A stretch of 50,862 nt of DNA from positions 1 through 50,862 of the forward strand of contig WHUZ01000176.1 of the NCBI GenBank assembly GCA_015179045.1, in the 5' to 3' direction. The stretch comes from Kalaharituber pfeilii (Eukaryota; Ascomycota; Pezizomycetes; Pezizales; Pezizaceae). The stretch's first letter is position 1. Each line of letters starts with the position of its first letter. Shown piece by piece: positions 41,477 through 50,862 of the stretch. A program made the translations under genes and the position numbers. The notes below the pieces were generated by a model. The model was not told the origin of the DNA, did not search any database, and saw nothing but the letters and a program-made list of their open reading frames with translations.

Positions 41477-43270
41477 ATGTTAGCTCAAAAAGGCTCCTCT
41501 AGATTCTCACTTATTTAGAGTGACCTCTCACTAGAGGTTCAAAGGCTGGCAAGAGAGTACACTATGAAGTAGTAGCCAAAACCTCTTCCTGCCTCCTGCA
41601 TGTATGAGAATGATGACTATGCTGATGATGATATGGAAAGCACTCATAGCAGTTTGGTACTTAGCTATACTAACTCTACTAATATTTCTAAGCATACCAT
41701 AGAAAAATGATGACAAAACCTACATGCCCAAGCTAGGAAGGGTCTTGAAGATTCATACCCCAATATCTAACTACTCTCGAGTAAGCTCTCTACTATAGAG
41801 AGGATCTAATCCTACAAGTCCTATCACTATCCAAGCCAAAGACTCTGCTCTTTGCTAGAAGGTTTACCAACTTGCTGTAACTATATGTCAGACAGTATAT
41901 GAAAAAATAGGAGAAGCTAGGACAGAGGCCAAATGAGCTGCCACTGACATAGCTAACCTCCGAAATGAATAGGTAAATATAGACCAGCAAACTAAAGACT
42001 ATGTGTATTACCACTATAGCAAGCTAGAATAACTTATCATTCAAGCATATGACCATATAGATCTCCTAACTCAGGCATTTTAAGATAATATATCTACTCC
42101 ACTCTCCCAAAGCTAACAAGATCTATCAGCTACGATAGGCCAGTTGGGTCAGCTACTAGCTAACATGTGGAATCAAATACTACAGTAGCTATCATTCTAA
42201 CCAGTAAGCCACCCCACAGCTTCAACAATAACCACAACAATAGTAACATCTAGCACCCCCTATCAGACCAAATCCAGCCCCAGAGGGGTCTGCAAAAAGT
42301 TCTTCTATAGGATCTCCTCTGTCAGGTGCTGGTGGCACTAGTGCTTCTCCCCTCACCTACCTCCTTATATGTCTCAAAGACTGTAGGACTTGACTCCTTC
42401 TCTTCCACCACTACCTTATTTCCCAGCCAGCATGCAGATATCTTAGGGTGCCCTATCTTCATCTAAAATTCCTGCTCCCAACAAGTGAGATGGAGATACA
42501 AAGGAGCTAGATAACTTCCTCTACTAAGTTGAGTGCTAGATTCAAAGCCAGCATCTTATCAGTAACTAAGAGTACTATAACATACTTTCTTCCCATCTGA
42601 GAGGCCCTGCTCTCATTCTTGACTGACAATATTCTTCTGCTATATATTATAACATACTTGCTACCCTGCACAAGAAGTTTCAAAATTCTGCAGCTATTAC
42701 TGAAGCTGCCCAAAAGATCTAGACTACAAAGCAAATAGAGCATATATAGGACTTCTCAATCGAAATCAACAAATACAATAGTATAGCAAGAATTTCTGAC
42801 TCTGTTCTCATCTCCTATATATTGGCCAATATCAATGATGAAGTACGACAACTCCTCTTTGGCCACCCTAGCTGCAAGAAGAATTAGGAGCTGTGGAAGC
42901 AAATGGCTACTAAAATTGTAGATGACGTTATTTCCTCGAACAAATGACCTATACCAACTCACATCCTAAGGAACTTAGGCAGTAGCTTTACACTTTCTAA
43001 AAAGAACACTGCTTCCTCCATCCTGAAGAATAAATAGAAAGATGATCGAGTCCCAGAAGAGCTCATCTAGGAAAGGAGGGCCGTTAGCTACTGTATCAAG
43101 TGTGAAAAGAATGAGTATAAGATTATGTCATATCATGAAAGGAAGTGGTAGAACTAGCAGCCTTGGGAGAAGGATAATGAGCAAGCAAAAAAGCCCAAGA
43201 AGGAAAATAAAAGGGTAGTGAACACCTTGAAGTCATACAGCTCATAGCCCAAAAAGAAAAGTACAGATAA
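41477..43270 (+). pseudogene. C'' gag (RIPed)
   Basis: Start ATGTTAGCTC at 41477. It has a Ser-rich N-terminus, helical middle, Pro-rich spacer (about 42230-42480) and capsid domain (about 42490-42960; LTSYILANINDEVRQLLFGHP-like with stops). The zinc-knuckle CIKCEKNEYKIMSYHERKW lies near 43090-43150: the third and fourth ligands are Tyr where His and Cys are expected, each one transition away (CAT to TAT, TGT to TAT). Confidence 0.72.
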
Positions 43271-43399
43271 AAGCTACCTTAAGATACAGGCTATTGATAA
43301 ATCTGAAAGGATCACTAAGTTGTCTAATTTGGAAAACTAGGTAGAGATCCTGCGCAGGCTGGTAGGACCCCCTGTTATAGTGACTTCCTTAGTTGCAAG

Positions 43400-45340
43400 G
43401 TAAAATTCAAAACTAAAAGGACTGTCAGGACTATTATGGACTATGCGGCCTTTGCACCGATTGTTTCTCTGATATTGGGTAAGGAATTGGGATTGAGGCC
43501 ACAAGCAAAAGCTGTAAAAATCAAGCAAGATAATAGTTCTCTTCTCTCTAGTGGTTCTTTCATTGTAAATACTTCATTTTCATTTTCTAGTATTCTGGTT
43601 CTTGAATCTATTTCTTCTACTTTTGATTATATGCATTTTATTGGCGTTCCGAGAAAGTCTGATAAGATCTCTATTGATTTCGTTTCTTCTTCTATTTTGA
43701 ACTCACCTACAGGCAAGGAATTAGTTTTTGATTTTGACACCAAAGTTATAGATATCAGTGATAGAGAATACATCATCAGCTTGTCTTAGTTAAAGAAAAA
43801 TGGTTTTTCTGTTGATTGTATTAATAGTACTCTGAGACATAGCATATTTGATATTTCTTGTACTCGCATTAATTTACCTTCTGTTTGTATTCTTTGTAAA
43901 TTTAATAATACCTTTAAGGAGAGTGATATTCTATTATTACTTAACATATGTGAGTACTACTCACAATACTCTAATATCTTTTCCAATGAACAGGTATGCT
44001 GTTTACCCCTTTACTGAAGCTGAGATTATAAAATCCCGTTTTTGAACTCAAATATGAAGCCTCCCCATGGTCTAGTATATAAGATAACCTAGGAAGAAAA
44101 TGAGACTCTTTAGAGATATATCGATGAACACTTATCAACAGGGAAGATACAAAGGTTAAGGTTGAAAGTAGCTTTACTGATTCTTTTTATGCAGAAGAAA
44201 GATAGGTCACTCTGACTGTGCATTAACTACAGAGCACTAAACAAACTCACTATTCCGAATAAATATTCTTTGCTCTTAATATCAGAACTCCTCAAGAAGA
44301 CTCAAGATAGTAAATAGTTTACCAAACTCAATCTCAAAAATGGCTACAACCTTATCCAGACAAAGTCAGGCAATGAATAAAAGATAGCTTTCAAAATATT
44401 CAAAGGCCTATTTAAGTATATAGTCATACCATTCGGACTCATTAATACAACTGCTTCCTTCTAAGAAATAATAGATGAGGTCTTCATTAGCATTGATAAA
44501 GTTGTTTAGTATTTGGATGATATCTTAATCTATGGAGGTAAAACTAAATAAGATCATTAAAAGATAGTAGAAAAAGTGCTTACTAAATTGAGTAAATATA
44601 GGCTCACAGCTAACCTGGCTAAGTATGAGTTCCATGTGTATGAAACTATATTCCTTAGTTATCTGATTACTAGCCTTGAGATTAAGATAGATGTGGCTAA
44701 ACTCTCTACCATTCATGACTAACTATAGCTGACAAAGAAAAAGGAAGTGCAAGCCTTCCTAGGCTTTACCAACTACTACCACCGATTTATTCTGAAACTA
44801 TTCTACTACTACTTAACTACATATGACCTTGATCAGAAACATACCCTTTATATGGGAGGCAGAACAGTAAGCTGCTTTTATGAAACTCAAAGATAAGTTT
44901 ATAACTACCCTCATACTGTGACAGGTCCATTGATCTCTACCTATGATTATAGAAACCGACTGCTCAGACCAGGTATTAGCTGATATCTTAAGCCAATATC
45001 ATATTAAAGACAACGTTGCCACCCTATACTCATCCGACTACCATTCTTAATTACTGACTCCTACTGAATGAAACTACTCTATCTATGATAAAGAACTACT
45101 AGCAATCTTTGATTGCCTGTATAAGAAATAGAGGATAGAGTTGCTAGAAATTGAGTTCACTATTTTTACTGACTATTATACACTAAAGTACTCCACTACT
45201 AATCAATATCTTAATAGCTAACAAGCTAACTAGAGCCAGAAACTGTCCGAATTTGACTACATTATCAAATACATTCTGGGAAAGCTTAATGGTAAAGCAG
45301 ATACCCTCTCTCAACGAACTGGTGATACCACCTCTAGCAG
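43400..45340 (+). pseudogene. C'' protease, RT and RNase H (RIPed)
   Basis: Protease region 43436-43789 starts MDYAAFAPIVSLILGKELG; element C has VDCAA there. RT runs about 44080-44720: KKDRSL.LCINYRALNKLTIPN, KWFTKLNLKNGYNLI with W as TAG, MPFGLIN, and the catalytic YLDD at 44510-44521 still intact. RNase H runs about 44945-45330: ETDCSDQVLADILSQYH, YDKELLAIFDC, IFTDYYTLKYF-like and GKADTLSQR. Frame shifts are few; the main damage is premature stops. Confidence 0.82.
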
Positions 45341-45479
45341 CATTAAACAACTATTTAAGGATAGGCAACTACTGATTGACGAAGAGGTAGGTGAGGTACA
45401 AGAAGTGTGAGCTAATATCTCTGGAGTTAACTATAACGAATGGGTAAGGAACGATGATGGACTTCTTGTAGTACCTAAG

Positions 45480-46730
45480 CAATATCAACTAGAAGTATTA
45501 CAACAGTACCATGACAGTAATATGGCTAGATACTGGGGTGTACACTGAATCTAAGAACTACTCTCTTGAAACTTCTACTAGGATAGTTGGAAAGACCAAG
45601 TGGCTAATTATATCATGGGTTGTGCAGCCTACCTAAAGGCTAAACCTGACTAACATTCAAGATAAACTAGACTTATGTCAATGCCTACCAGTACAAAGTC
45701 TTGAAAGAAGATAGCTATGGACTTTATTGGAAAACTACCAAAATCTGAGGGCTTTAATGCTATTTTAGTTATTAAAGACCAGTTTATTAAAATGTAATAC
45801 TATATATTAGTAAGAAATACTTGAACAATGCAAGACATCACCAACGCTTTTATTAATGACATCTTTCAGCAATTTGGTCTACCTTTACATATTACCTCTA
45901 ACTGTAGACCACAATTTACCTCAGCTTTTTGGAAAGAAATAATATCAAAACTTGATATAAGACTCTGACTTAGTACTGCTTATCACTCCCAGACTAATGG
46001 ACTCTCTAAACGAGCAATATAGACTATCAAACAGTATCTTCACATCTATTGCTATGATCGATAGAGCCAATAGGTATCTTGGCTATCTCTAGCTGAGTTC
46101 GCTTACAATTCTACTGCTACCTCAACTTATAGCTATAGTCCTTTTCACTCTTTATATAGATTCGACCTTAAAGTTATTTACCTCTTAGATAACAATACCT
46201 ACGCCTCTCTGGCAGCTGAAGACTAGCTAGACAGGATGACTATAGTATATAACCACATTGCCGACACTCTAAAGAAGATAAATAATAGACAGTTGAACTT
46301 CTTACTTGATAAAGCAAGGAAATTCCAAGGAGAAGATAAGATTCTGATTGATCAAAAGAACTTAAAGGTTACTTTAGAAAATAATTGAACTTTGACCAAT
46401 GAATATATTGGTCCCTACCCTATCTCAAAAGTTGTCCATGACCATGCATATAAGGTAGCTTTGCTGCAAGGCATATGACTTCATAAAGTTATCTATGTCT
46501 CACTTCTGAAGCCTTTCTGAGAATGACTTAAATCTCAGGAAATAGAAATTGATAATGATGATAAATTTTTCTTTGAAGTCAACCATGTAGTTAATTCAAA
46601 ATGAATTAATAGGATAATAAAGTACTGAATCTGATGGTAAGAATATAGTAAAGATAAAGATACTTGAGAACTAATTGGGAACTTGCAAAGATCCCTTGAA
46701 TCTGTCAGAGAGTTTTATAACTAGTATCTA
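45480..46730 (+). pseudogene. C'' integrase and chromodomain (RIPed)
   Basis: The zinc domain (about 45500-45640) is followed by the core: first Asp kept in MDFIGKLP (near 45720). The second is changed to Asn (TSN where TSD is expected, AAC at 45900-45902) and the Glu to Lys (GLSKRAI, AAA at 46008-46010). All changes are G-to-A. The SH3-like module includes NEYIGPYPISKVV (about 46395-46435), and the chromodomain (about 46570-46720) reads FFEVNHVVNSK.INRIIKY then DTWELIGNLQ with Trp codons partly stopped. Confidence 0.82.
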
Positions 46731-47087
46731 AGGAAGCCTTAGTACCTTATAGTTCAATAAGGCACCAATGGCTATAGCTAAGCTATTCAGATATTTTTTG
46801 AATATGAGTACCTTTTCTTTACAAAGAGATTTTTTCTTACAGGGTTTTGATCTTTGGTAAGGTTTTTAATAGCTTACTGATGACGAATGAGTACTCAAAG
46901 ACATACCAGTCCTATTGTCACCTACAGATAATTAAAAATTTATATAAAATCTTATACATAAGGTATACTGATATATTAGTAGCCTTTTATAACCCTTTTG
47001 AGTCCGATTATATTGCTTACAGTCACAGTTAGGTCTCAGCTTTTTGGTGATTATTATTCAGGATGACTACCCTAAAATAGAAGGTAA

Positions 47088-47294
47088 TGTTATAGCTATG
47101 GTAAGACTTATCTGTATTGGAAAACACTTACTTTGATTCATTACATAAGACTAATGCTGATAGACTGACTATTAGGCTTAGTAGTAGATTCATTTGTTTA
47201 TCGAATAGGGTAGTACTAAGGAAGTATATATTGAACATTTTTGGTAAAACTTTTGGGTCTGCAATGTACTCAGCTTATTAAAAGCTAATATATG
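47088..47294 (+). repeat. 3' LTR of C'', interrupted by element D
   Basis: The first 207 bp of the LTR (TGTTATAGC onward) match 40829-41060. The match stops where TGTTACAGG of the D LTR begins. The rest should lie beyond the window. Confidence 0.8.
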
Positions 47295-47933
47295 TGTTAC
47301 AGGCATAATCGTTTTCATACTATAACACTGTCTTGTTTAAGTATTGTCAAAAGATACTACCAATTATACAGCCTACCAGTCAGAAGTTTAGCTAACTCAA
47401 TACTAGTCAGATCTGTGGTAATGGAACTTCTTTAGTTAAGAAGTAAGTAACTACTAAGATTAGCAATCTTGGCTACTAACTCTTCCAACAGCTTCTGTTG
47501 TACTATTCATTATATAATAACCTTTTTTTATTTTCTTATATCATCGATCTTTGCATAGGGATCGGAGTTATAATAGTATACTTAGATAGAGGCTTGCATT
47601 AGAGGTTTCAAGTTCTCATATTTATTGTTCTAGAATTTATTGTAAGAGTTAGTCAAAAAGAAAGGCTATCACTTAGCTTTTTTTCAGGGTCTAATTTGAT
47701 TCTCAGAATCCATTTAAGCTGAATTTGTTAACAGCTTTGAAGAACTACATTTTGTATAAATAGAAGCCTGACTCACTGGAGTTAGAAGGGCAAGTACTCA
47801 GAACTCAACCCTAACAAATATAAAGCTTTCTTACTATCTCAACTACTTCATTTCCTATAACTTATATTTAATTATATTTCACATTGCACTTAGTTATTTG
47901 GTAAATAGCTTACCTCCAACGTACTCTGTAACA
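47295..47933 (+). repeat. 5' LTR of element D
   Basis: Ends form an 8-bp inverted repeat, TGTTACAG and CTGTAACA. TATAAATA lies at 47755-47762, about 170 bp before the LTR end. The internal region begins CTACATTTGTTAGG with no TGG. Confidence 0.82.
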
Positions 47934-47981
47934 CTACATTTGTTAGGTCTCATTTTGGCACAACCTCACAAATAACGAACA

Positions 47982-50110
47982 ATGGCATCCTATAACTTCC
48001 CTGTGATTCCTAAGCTATTAACTGCTGGGAACAAACTAGTCTATTGAAGATCTAAAGATGAAGTGGATTTGGATTCTAGTATAGAAGCAGTATAATCGGC
48101 CCTCACCACCACTCCAAGACCAGGACTCCAGCCTCGAACAAAGTCTCAGTCCTAGCAATTGTACATTAAGAATACTCAAGAACTAAATTGGATTCAGATC
48201 TATCAAAGCTATGTAAATCAATTAATCTCACAGAGACAAGAGAAGCTTACCCTTCTGATTCCTATCTTAGAGGCAGTAAATCTGGGACATGTCAGCTCAC
48301 TAATAGTACAATTCTCCTCATAGGCATGGAATTTAGTTTCACAGCTTAAAGAAGACATAGCAGATGAGCTCGAAAAAACCTGAAGCGAGATAAGCTACCT
48401 ACTATTAATAGAACTACCAGTAGCAATGGACATTGACCGAAAAGAAGAATTAGAAGCCAAATTCCTAAAACAGGAATTCATCAATCTCCAACAGCAGCTC
48501 AAGCATGATGCTAATAAGTACAAGCAAAGTTATGAAGTACAAATCCAAGCCAAAGCCCAAGCTTGAGAAACCAAGCTTCGGGAACAGCTAGAGAAGGAAA
48601 AAGATGATCATGAAGCAACAGTCTTAGCTGCCACTGAGAAGTACCAACTCAAAATAGAGACTACCAAACTCAAGTGGGAGGCAGATACTATAGAAAAGAT
48701 ATAGAACCTAGAGCAGTAGTACACTAAGAATACCAATGCTACTATTATCAAGACCTTAGATAAGAAAAGAGCTATGGTTGCCACCTTAGAGTCTCAACTG
48801 CAAGGTGCCAGAATCCTCCTTGACAAGCAGAAGACCGAGCAGAAGGATCTAGAAGAAAACATCCTATCCCAAGAAGACGCTATTAGAGCTAGTCAAAGAC
48901 AGATAATAATATTAGAAGCAGAAATCACCTCTCTCAAGAACCAGAATAAAGAGCTGCAAGACAAAATGACAGCTCTTGAAGTCAAACTTTTGCTCTCCTA
49001 ACTGTCAACTAAATTATCATCTCCAGCATGAACAGTAACCACCATCCTCTCTATCCGACCAGCACCATCTCCTCCTCTAAAAAAGAAAGCTAGGCATGAA
49101 ACCAGATAATGGGATTCACCTAAACCTGAACCTACTAGCCAGTACATCCTATTCACCCATCTCCTAACTCTAAAAACTTGAGATAGCAATCTGGACAGAC
49201 TACAAGTATAGAAGTCTGAAGTAATGGACTTAGTATACCTCTAAGAGCACTACCGAACCTTTGCTAAAGAAGATACCAAAATTCTGTGTGCATTCTGATC
49301 TCTAACTAAGGAGGCAGCAGAATAGTATAGCTAAAACAAACATATATACATAAGTTTAGGGGCTCGGAGAGATACTACATTGGAAAAATAGATAGACAAT
49401 TTGGCAGAGGGAATGGGAATCTATATACAAGAGCAGCAAATGTGAGATAAACTCGACACTTACATGCAGAAGGGCAAAATCATAGACTATATTAATACCA
49501 TAAAGAAAATGAACCACCTAGCCAATTACGATGAAAAAACGTTTCAGAACAACGTAGTCAAAGGGTTGAAAAGACATATTGCCTAATTCTTCCTTATGTA
49601 GTCAGAAGTACTGAATGAATCACTTGATGCCTAGTACAAATGTGTAATAGCGGTTGGTATGTGGGACAAGTGAATACCATAAGTTGTAGGTTACAGTGAT
49701 GATAATAAACCTAGTGACCATTCAAAAGGGAAACAATCTTCAGAGAAGAAGAAGAACAGTATGGAAACTATGACCTTTAAGCCCAGCCCATACCTCTCTG
49801 GCTGCTTGAAGGAACTCAGTACCAAATGGAAGGCCAATAAGAAATGCTCTTGCTGTAGAAGAAAAGGCCACACTTTCAGCAAATGCATAACTATGGAAAT
49901 CGTAAAGGAGTGGAAGATGACCTAGCCAACTAATCAGTTGGGTAATAAGAGGAAGAGAGATGATGACAAGAAGGAGGATAAAAAGGAGGTAAGGAAAATG
50001 AAACAAGAAAACAAAGGAGACTCGGCTGGGATACAGGCTCACAGCCTAGCATCACACATCATCACTCTCGATAAATCTGAGTTAAAAAACTAGAAAGGCA
50101 GATCTTAGCC
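47982..50110 (+). pseudogene. element D gag
   Basis: Start MASYNFPVIPKL at 47982. One frame runs about 340 codons to a TAA at 48999, interrupted only by TGA/TAA/TAG codons of RIP type. Its second half is a continuous coiled coil (QLKHDANKYKQSYEVQIQAK, LESQLQGARILLDKQKTEQK). After 49000 a Pro/Ser-rich spacer leads to a capsid-like domain (SEVMDLVYL, FAKEDTKILCAFWSL, IDYINTIKKMNHLANYDEKTF, VKGLKRHIA). A zinc knuckle at 49845-49887 (KCSCCRRKGHTFSKC, C-X2-C-X4-H-X4-C) is intact. A Lys-rich tail follows. The N-terminal coiled coil of over 150 residues is long for Gypsy gag. Confidence 0.78.
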
Positions 50111-50116
50111 AACGAA

Positions 50117-50862
50117 GTGTCTACCCCTCCTCCTTCTCCAGTTGGCTTTACTCCTCCTTCAATCCTCAAAGGACCTCCAGTAAAGAAATCAATCATTTGC
50201 AAAGCTGAGCTAAAATGGAAGGAAAATGGTATCTCCAAATCAGTAATAATGAGAGTATATATTGACCCAGAAGCAGAAACATCAATGCTCTTCAACAAAG
50301 TACTAATGCCACATATCAAAAGAAAATTCTCCATCAAGTTCAGACAAGCTGGAGGTATGCCTTTACCAAATACTGGGACAAAGTATACCCCAAAGCTTCA
50401 AATGACTCTTATCGATGATACCAGTAAAGTTTATAAAGAACTCATCAACTTCGATATAGGTGATAGAGGAAAGGACTATGATGCACTCTTGTCAATGACG
50501 TGGATGTCTAGTCACCAGCTATACATTGATTGAGACTTAGACTATGTTGAACTAAATCACACCAAATGCTCGAAACATATCAAGGCTAGGTGTTTTGAAC
50601 TTTGTGAAGTGGAGGAACTTTACACGACTAAAGAATGGCAAGCAGGGCAAGTGTGTTTTGGTAGATATATGCATATCGTGGGACGAAAAACACCCCAAGT
50701 ACATATCTACGAAACAGAAGCTGGGAAGCAGGTAACCTTTGACCTAGCAGCATAGAAGAAGAAATTTCCAAAGGTTTTCGACTCTGAGACTATAGCAAAA
50801 CTACCCTTGCACTAATCATACGACTATCGCCATACCTCTACAAGAAGGACAACAACCTCCAT
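50117..50862 (+). pseudogene. element D protease and start of RT (partial)
   Basis: An open frame to 50533 holds a retropepsin-like turn MRVYIDPEAETSMLF (D-P-x-A in place of D-S-G-A), then TPKLQMTLIDDTSKVYK and FDIGDRGKDYDALLSM.W, the second half of the fold, and continues past a TGA to a linker region. The last 60 bp (one frame reads TTIAIPLQEGQQPP) resemble the hydrophilic segment before RT. The rest lies outside the window. Confidence 0.7.

Larger units (their letters stand above)
40829..47294 (+). mobile_element. C'': RIPed but more complete C-family chromovirus
   Basis: A 5' LTR of 613 bp (40829-41441) is followed by a full gag-pol order, a polypurine-like stretch and the first 207 bp of a 3' LTR (47088-47294), where element D has inserted. 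Motif order is gag, zinc knuckle, protease, RT, RNase H, integrase, chromodomain. RIP-type stops are everywhere, but fewer deletions than in C, so it preserves the ancestral layout of the family. It lies inside D'. Confidence 0.88.
47295..50862 (+). mobile_element. element D (5' half; runs off the window)
   Basis: LTR of 639 bp, then gag with coiled coil, capsid and zinc knuckle, then protease and the start of RT. It is mildly RIPed: about ten TAG/TGA/TAA codons but few frame changes. It is inserted in the 3' LTR of C''. Two older fragments (D' and D'') are elsewhere in the window. Confidence 0.85.

Noticed and set aside
1..50862. tRNA, rRNA, riboswitch or bacterial operon features
   Set aside because: No cloverleaf, rRNA core or Shine-Dalgarno-led gene series was recognised; introns and RIP indicate a filamentous fungus.

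Overview
The window reads as a gene-poor, transposon-packed stretch of a filamentous ascomycete (Pezizomycotina-type) genome. There are no bacterial operons, and the introns are 50-75 nt with GTATGT/GTGAGT donors and a CTAAC-type branch site. Old repeat copies are riddled with C-to-T/G-to-A changes (CAG/CAA/TGG becoming TAG/TAA), the signature of repeat-induced point mutation (RIP). I see no host housekeeping gene, tRNA, rRNA or CRISPR. The species cannot be named from the sequence.

Layout. 1-4700: AT-rich relic DNA with one decayed, intron-bearing minus-strand gene of unknown identity (470-2316). 4860-7159: a RIP-decayed Plavaka-type (KDZ superfamily) transposase. 7160-18267: element A, a large chromodomain Gypsy retrotransposon (chromovirus) on +, with 1.26-kb LTRs. 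18268-20915: B', a RIPed 5' remnant of element B on -. 20916-21714: gag piece of family D. 21715-21799: inverted scrap of a C-family LTR. 21800-23041: a lone LTR related to A. 23042-23849 plus 30925-32631: C', a RIPed C-family copy split by 23850-30924, a young full-length family B chromovirus on - with 593-bp LTRs and a 5-bp target duplication. 32632-34057 plus 39935-40828: D', split by 34058-39934, a young but internally deleted C element (739-bp LTRs, perfect target duplication GATAG). 40829-47294: C'', a RIPed but more complete C-family element, which is itself entered by D (47295 to the window end).

The exceptional part is element A. Besides gag-protease-RT-RNase H-integrase-chromodomain on +, it carries between the 5' LTR and gag a spliced gene on the opposite strand (about 10109 down to 8085). 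Its last exon lies inside the LTR and encodes a transmembrane segment and a short tail with a PPxY motif; its last intron straddles the LTR/internal boundary. The same LTR also carries, on +, a 122-codon ORF just downstream of the TATA box. Both LTR-borne reading frames recur in a diverged lone LTR at 21800-23041, the sense ORF without any net length change. The LTR is therefore largely coding, with two convergent genes. The U3 regions carry arrays of different transcription-factor-like sites: inverted TGAAACA (Ste12-like) in A, and a 12-bp-periodic TGA(G/C)TCA (bZIP-like) array in the lone LTR.

Element B has its own extra gene: a 105-aa signal-anchor plus coiled-coil ORF placed immediately upstream of gag, preserved in frame in the RIPed copy B'. 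Most coding regions of A and B contain isolated one-base frameshifts, several in homopolymers, so either recent decay or consensus errors in the assembly must be considered before calling any copy inactive.
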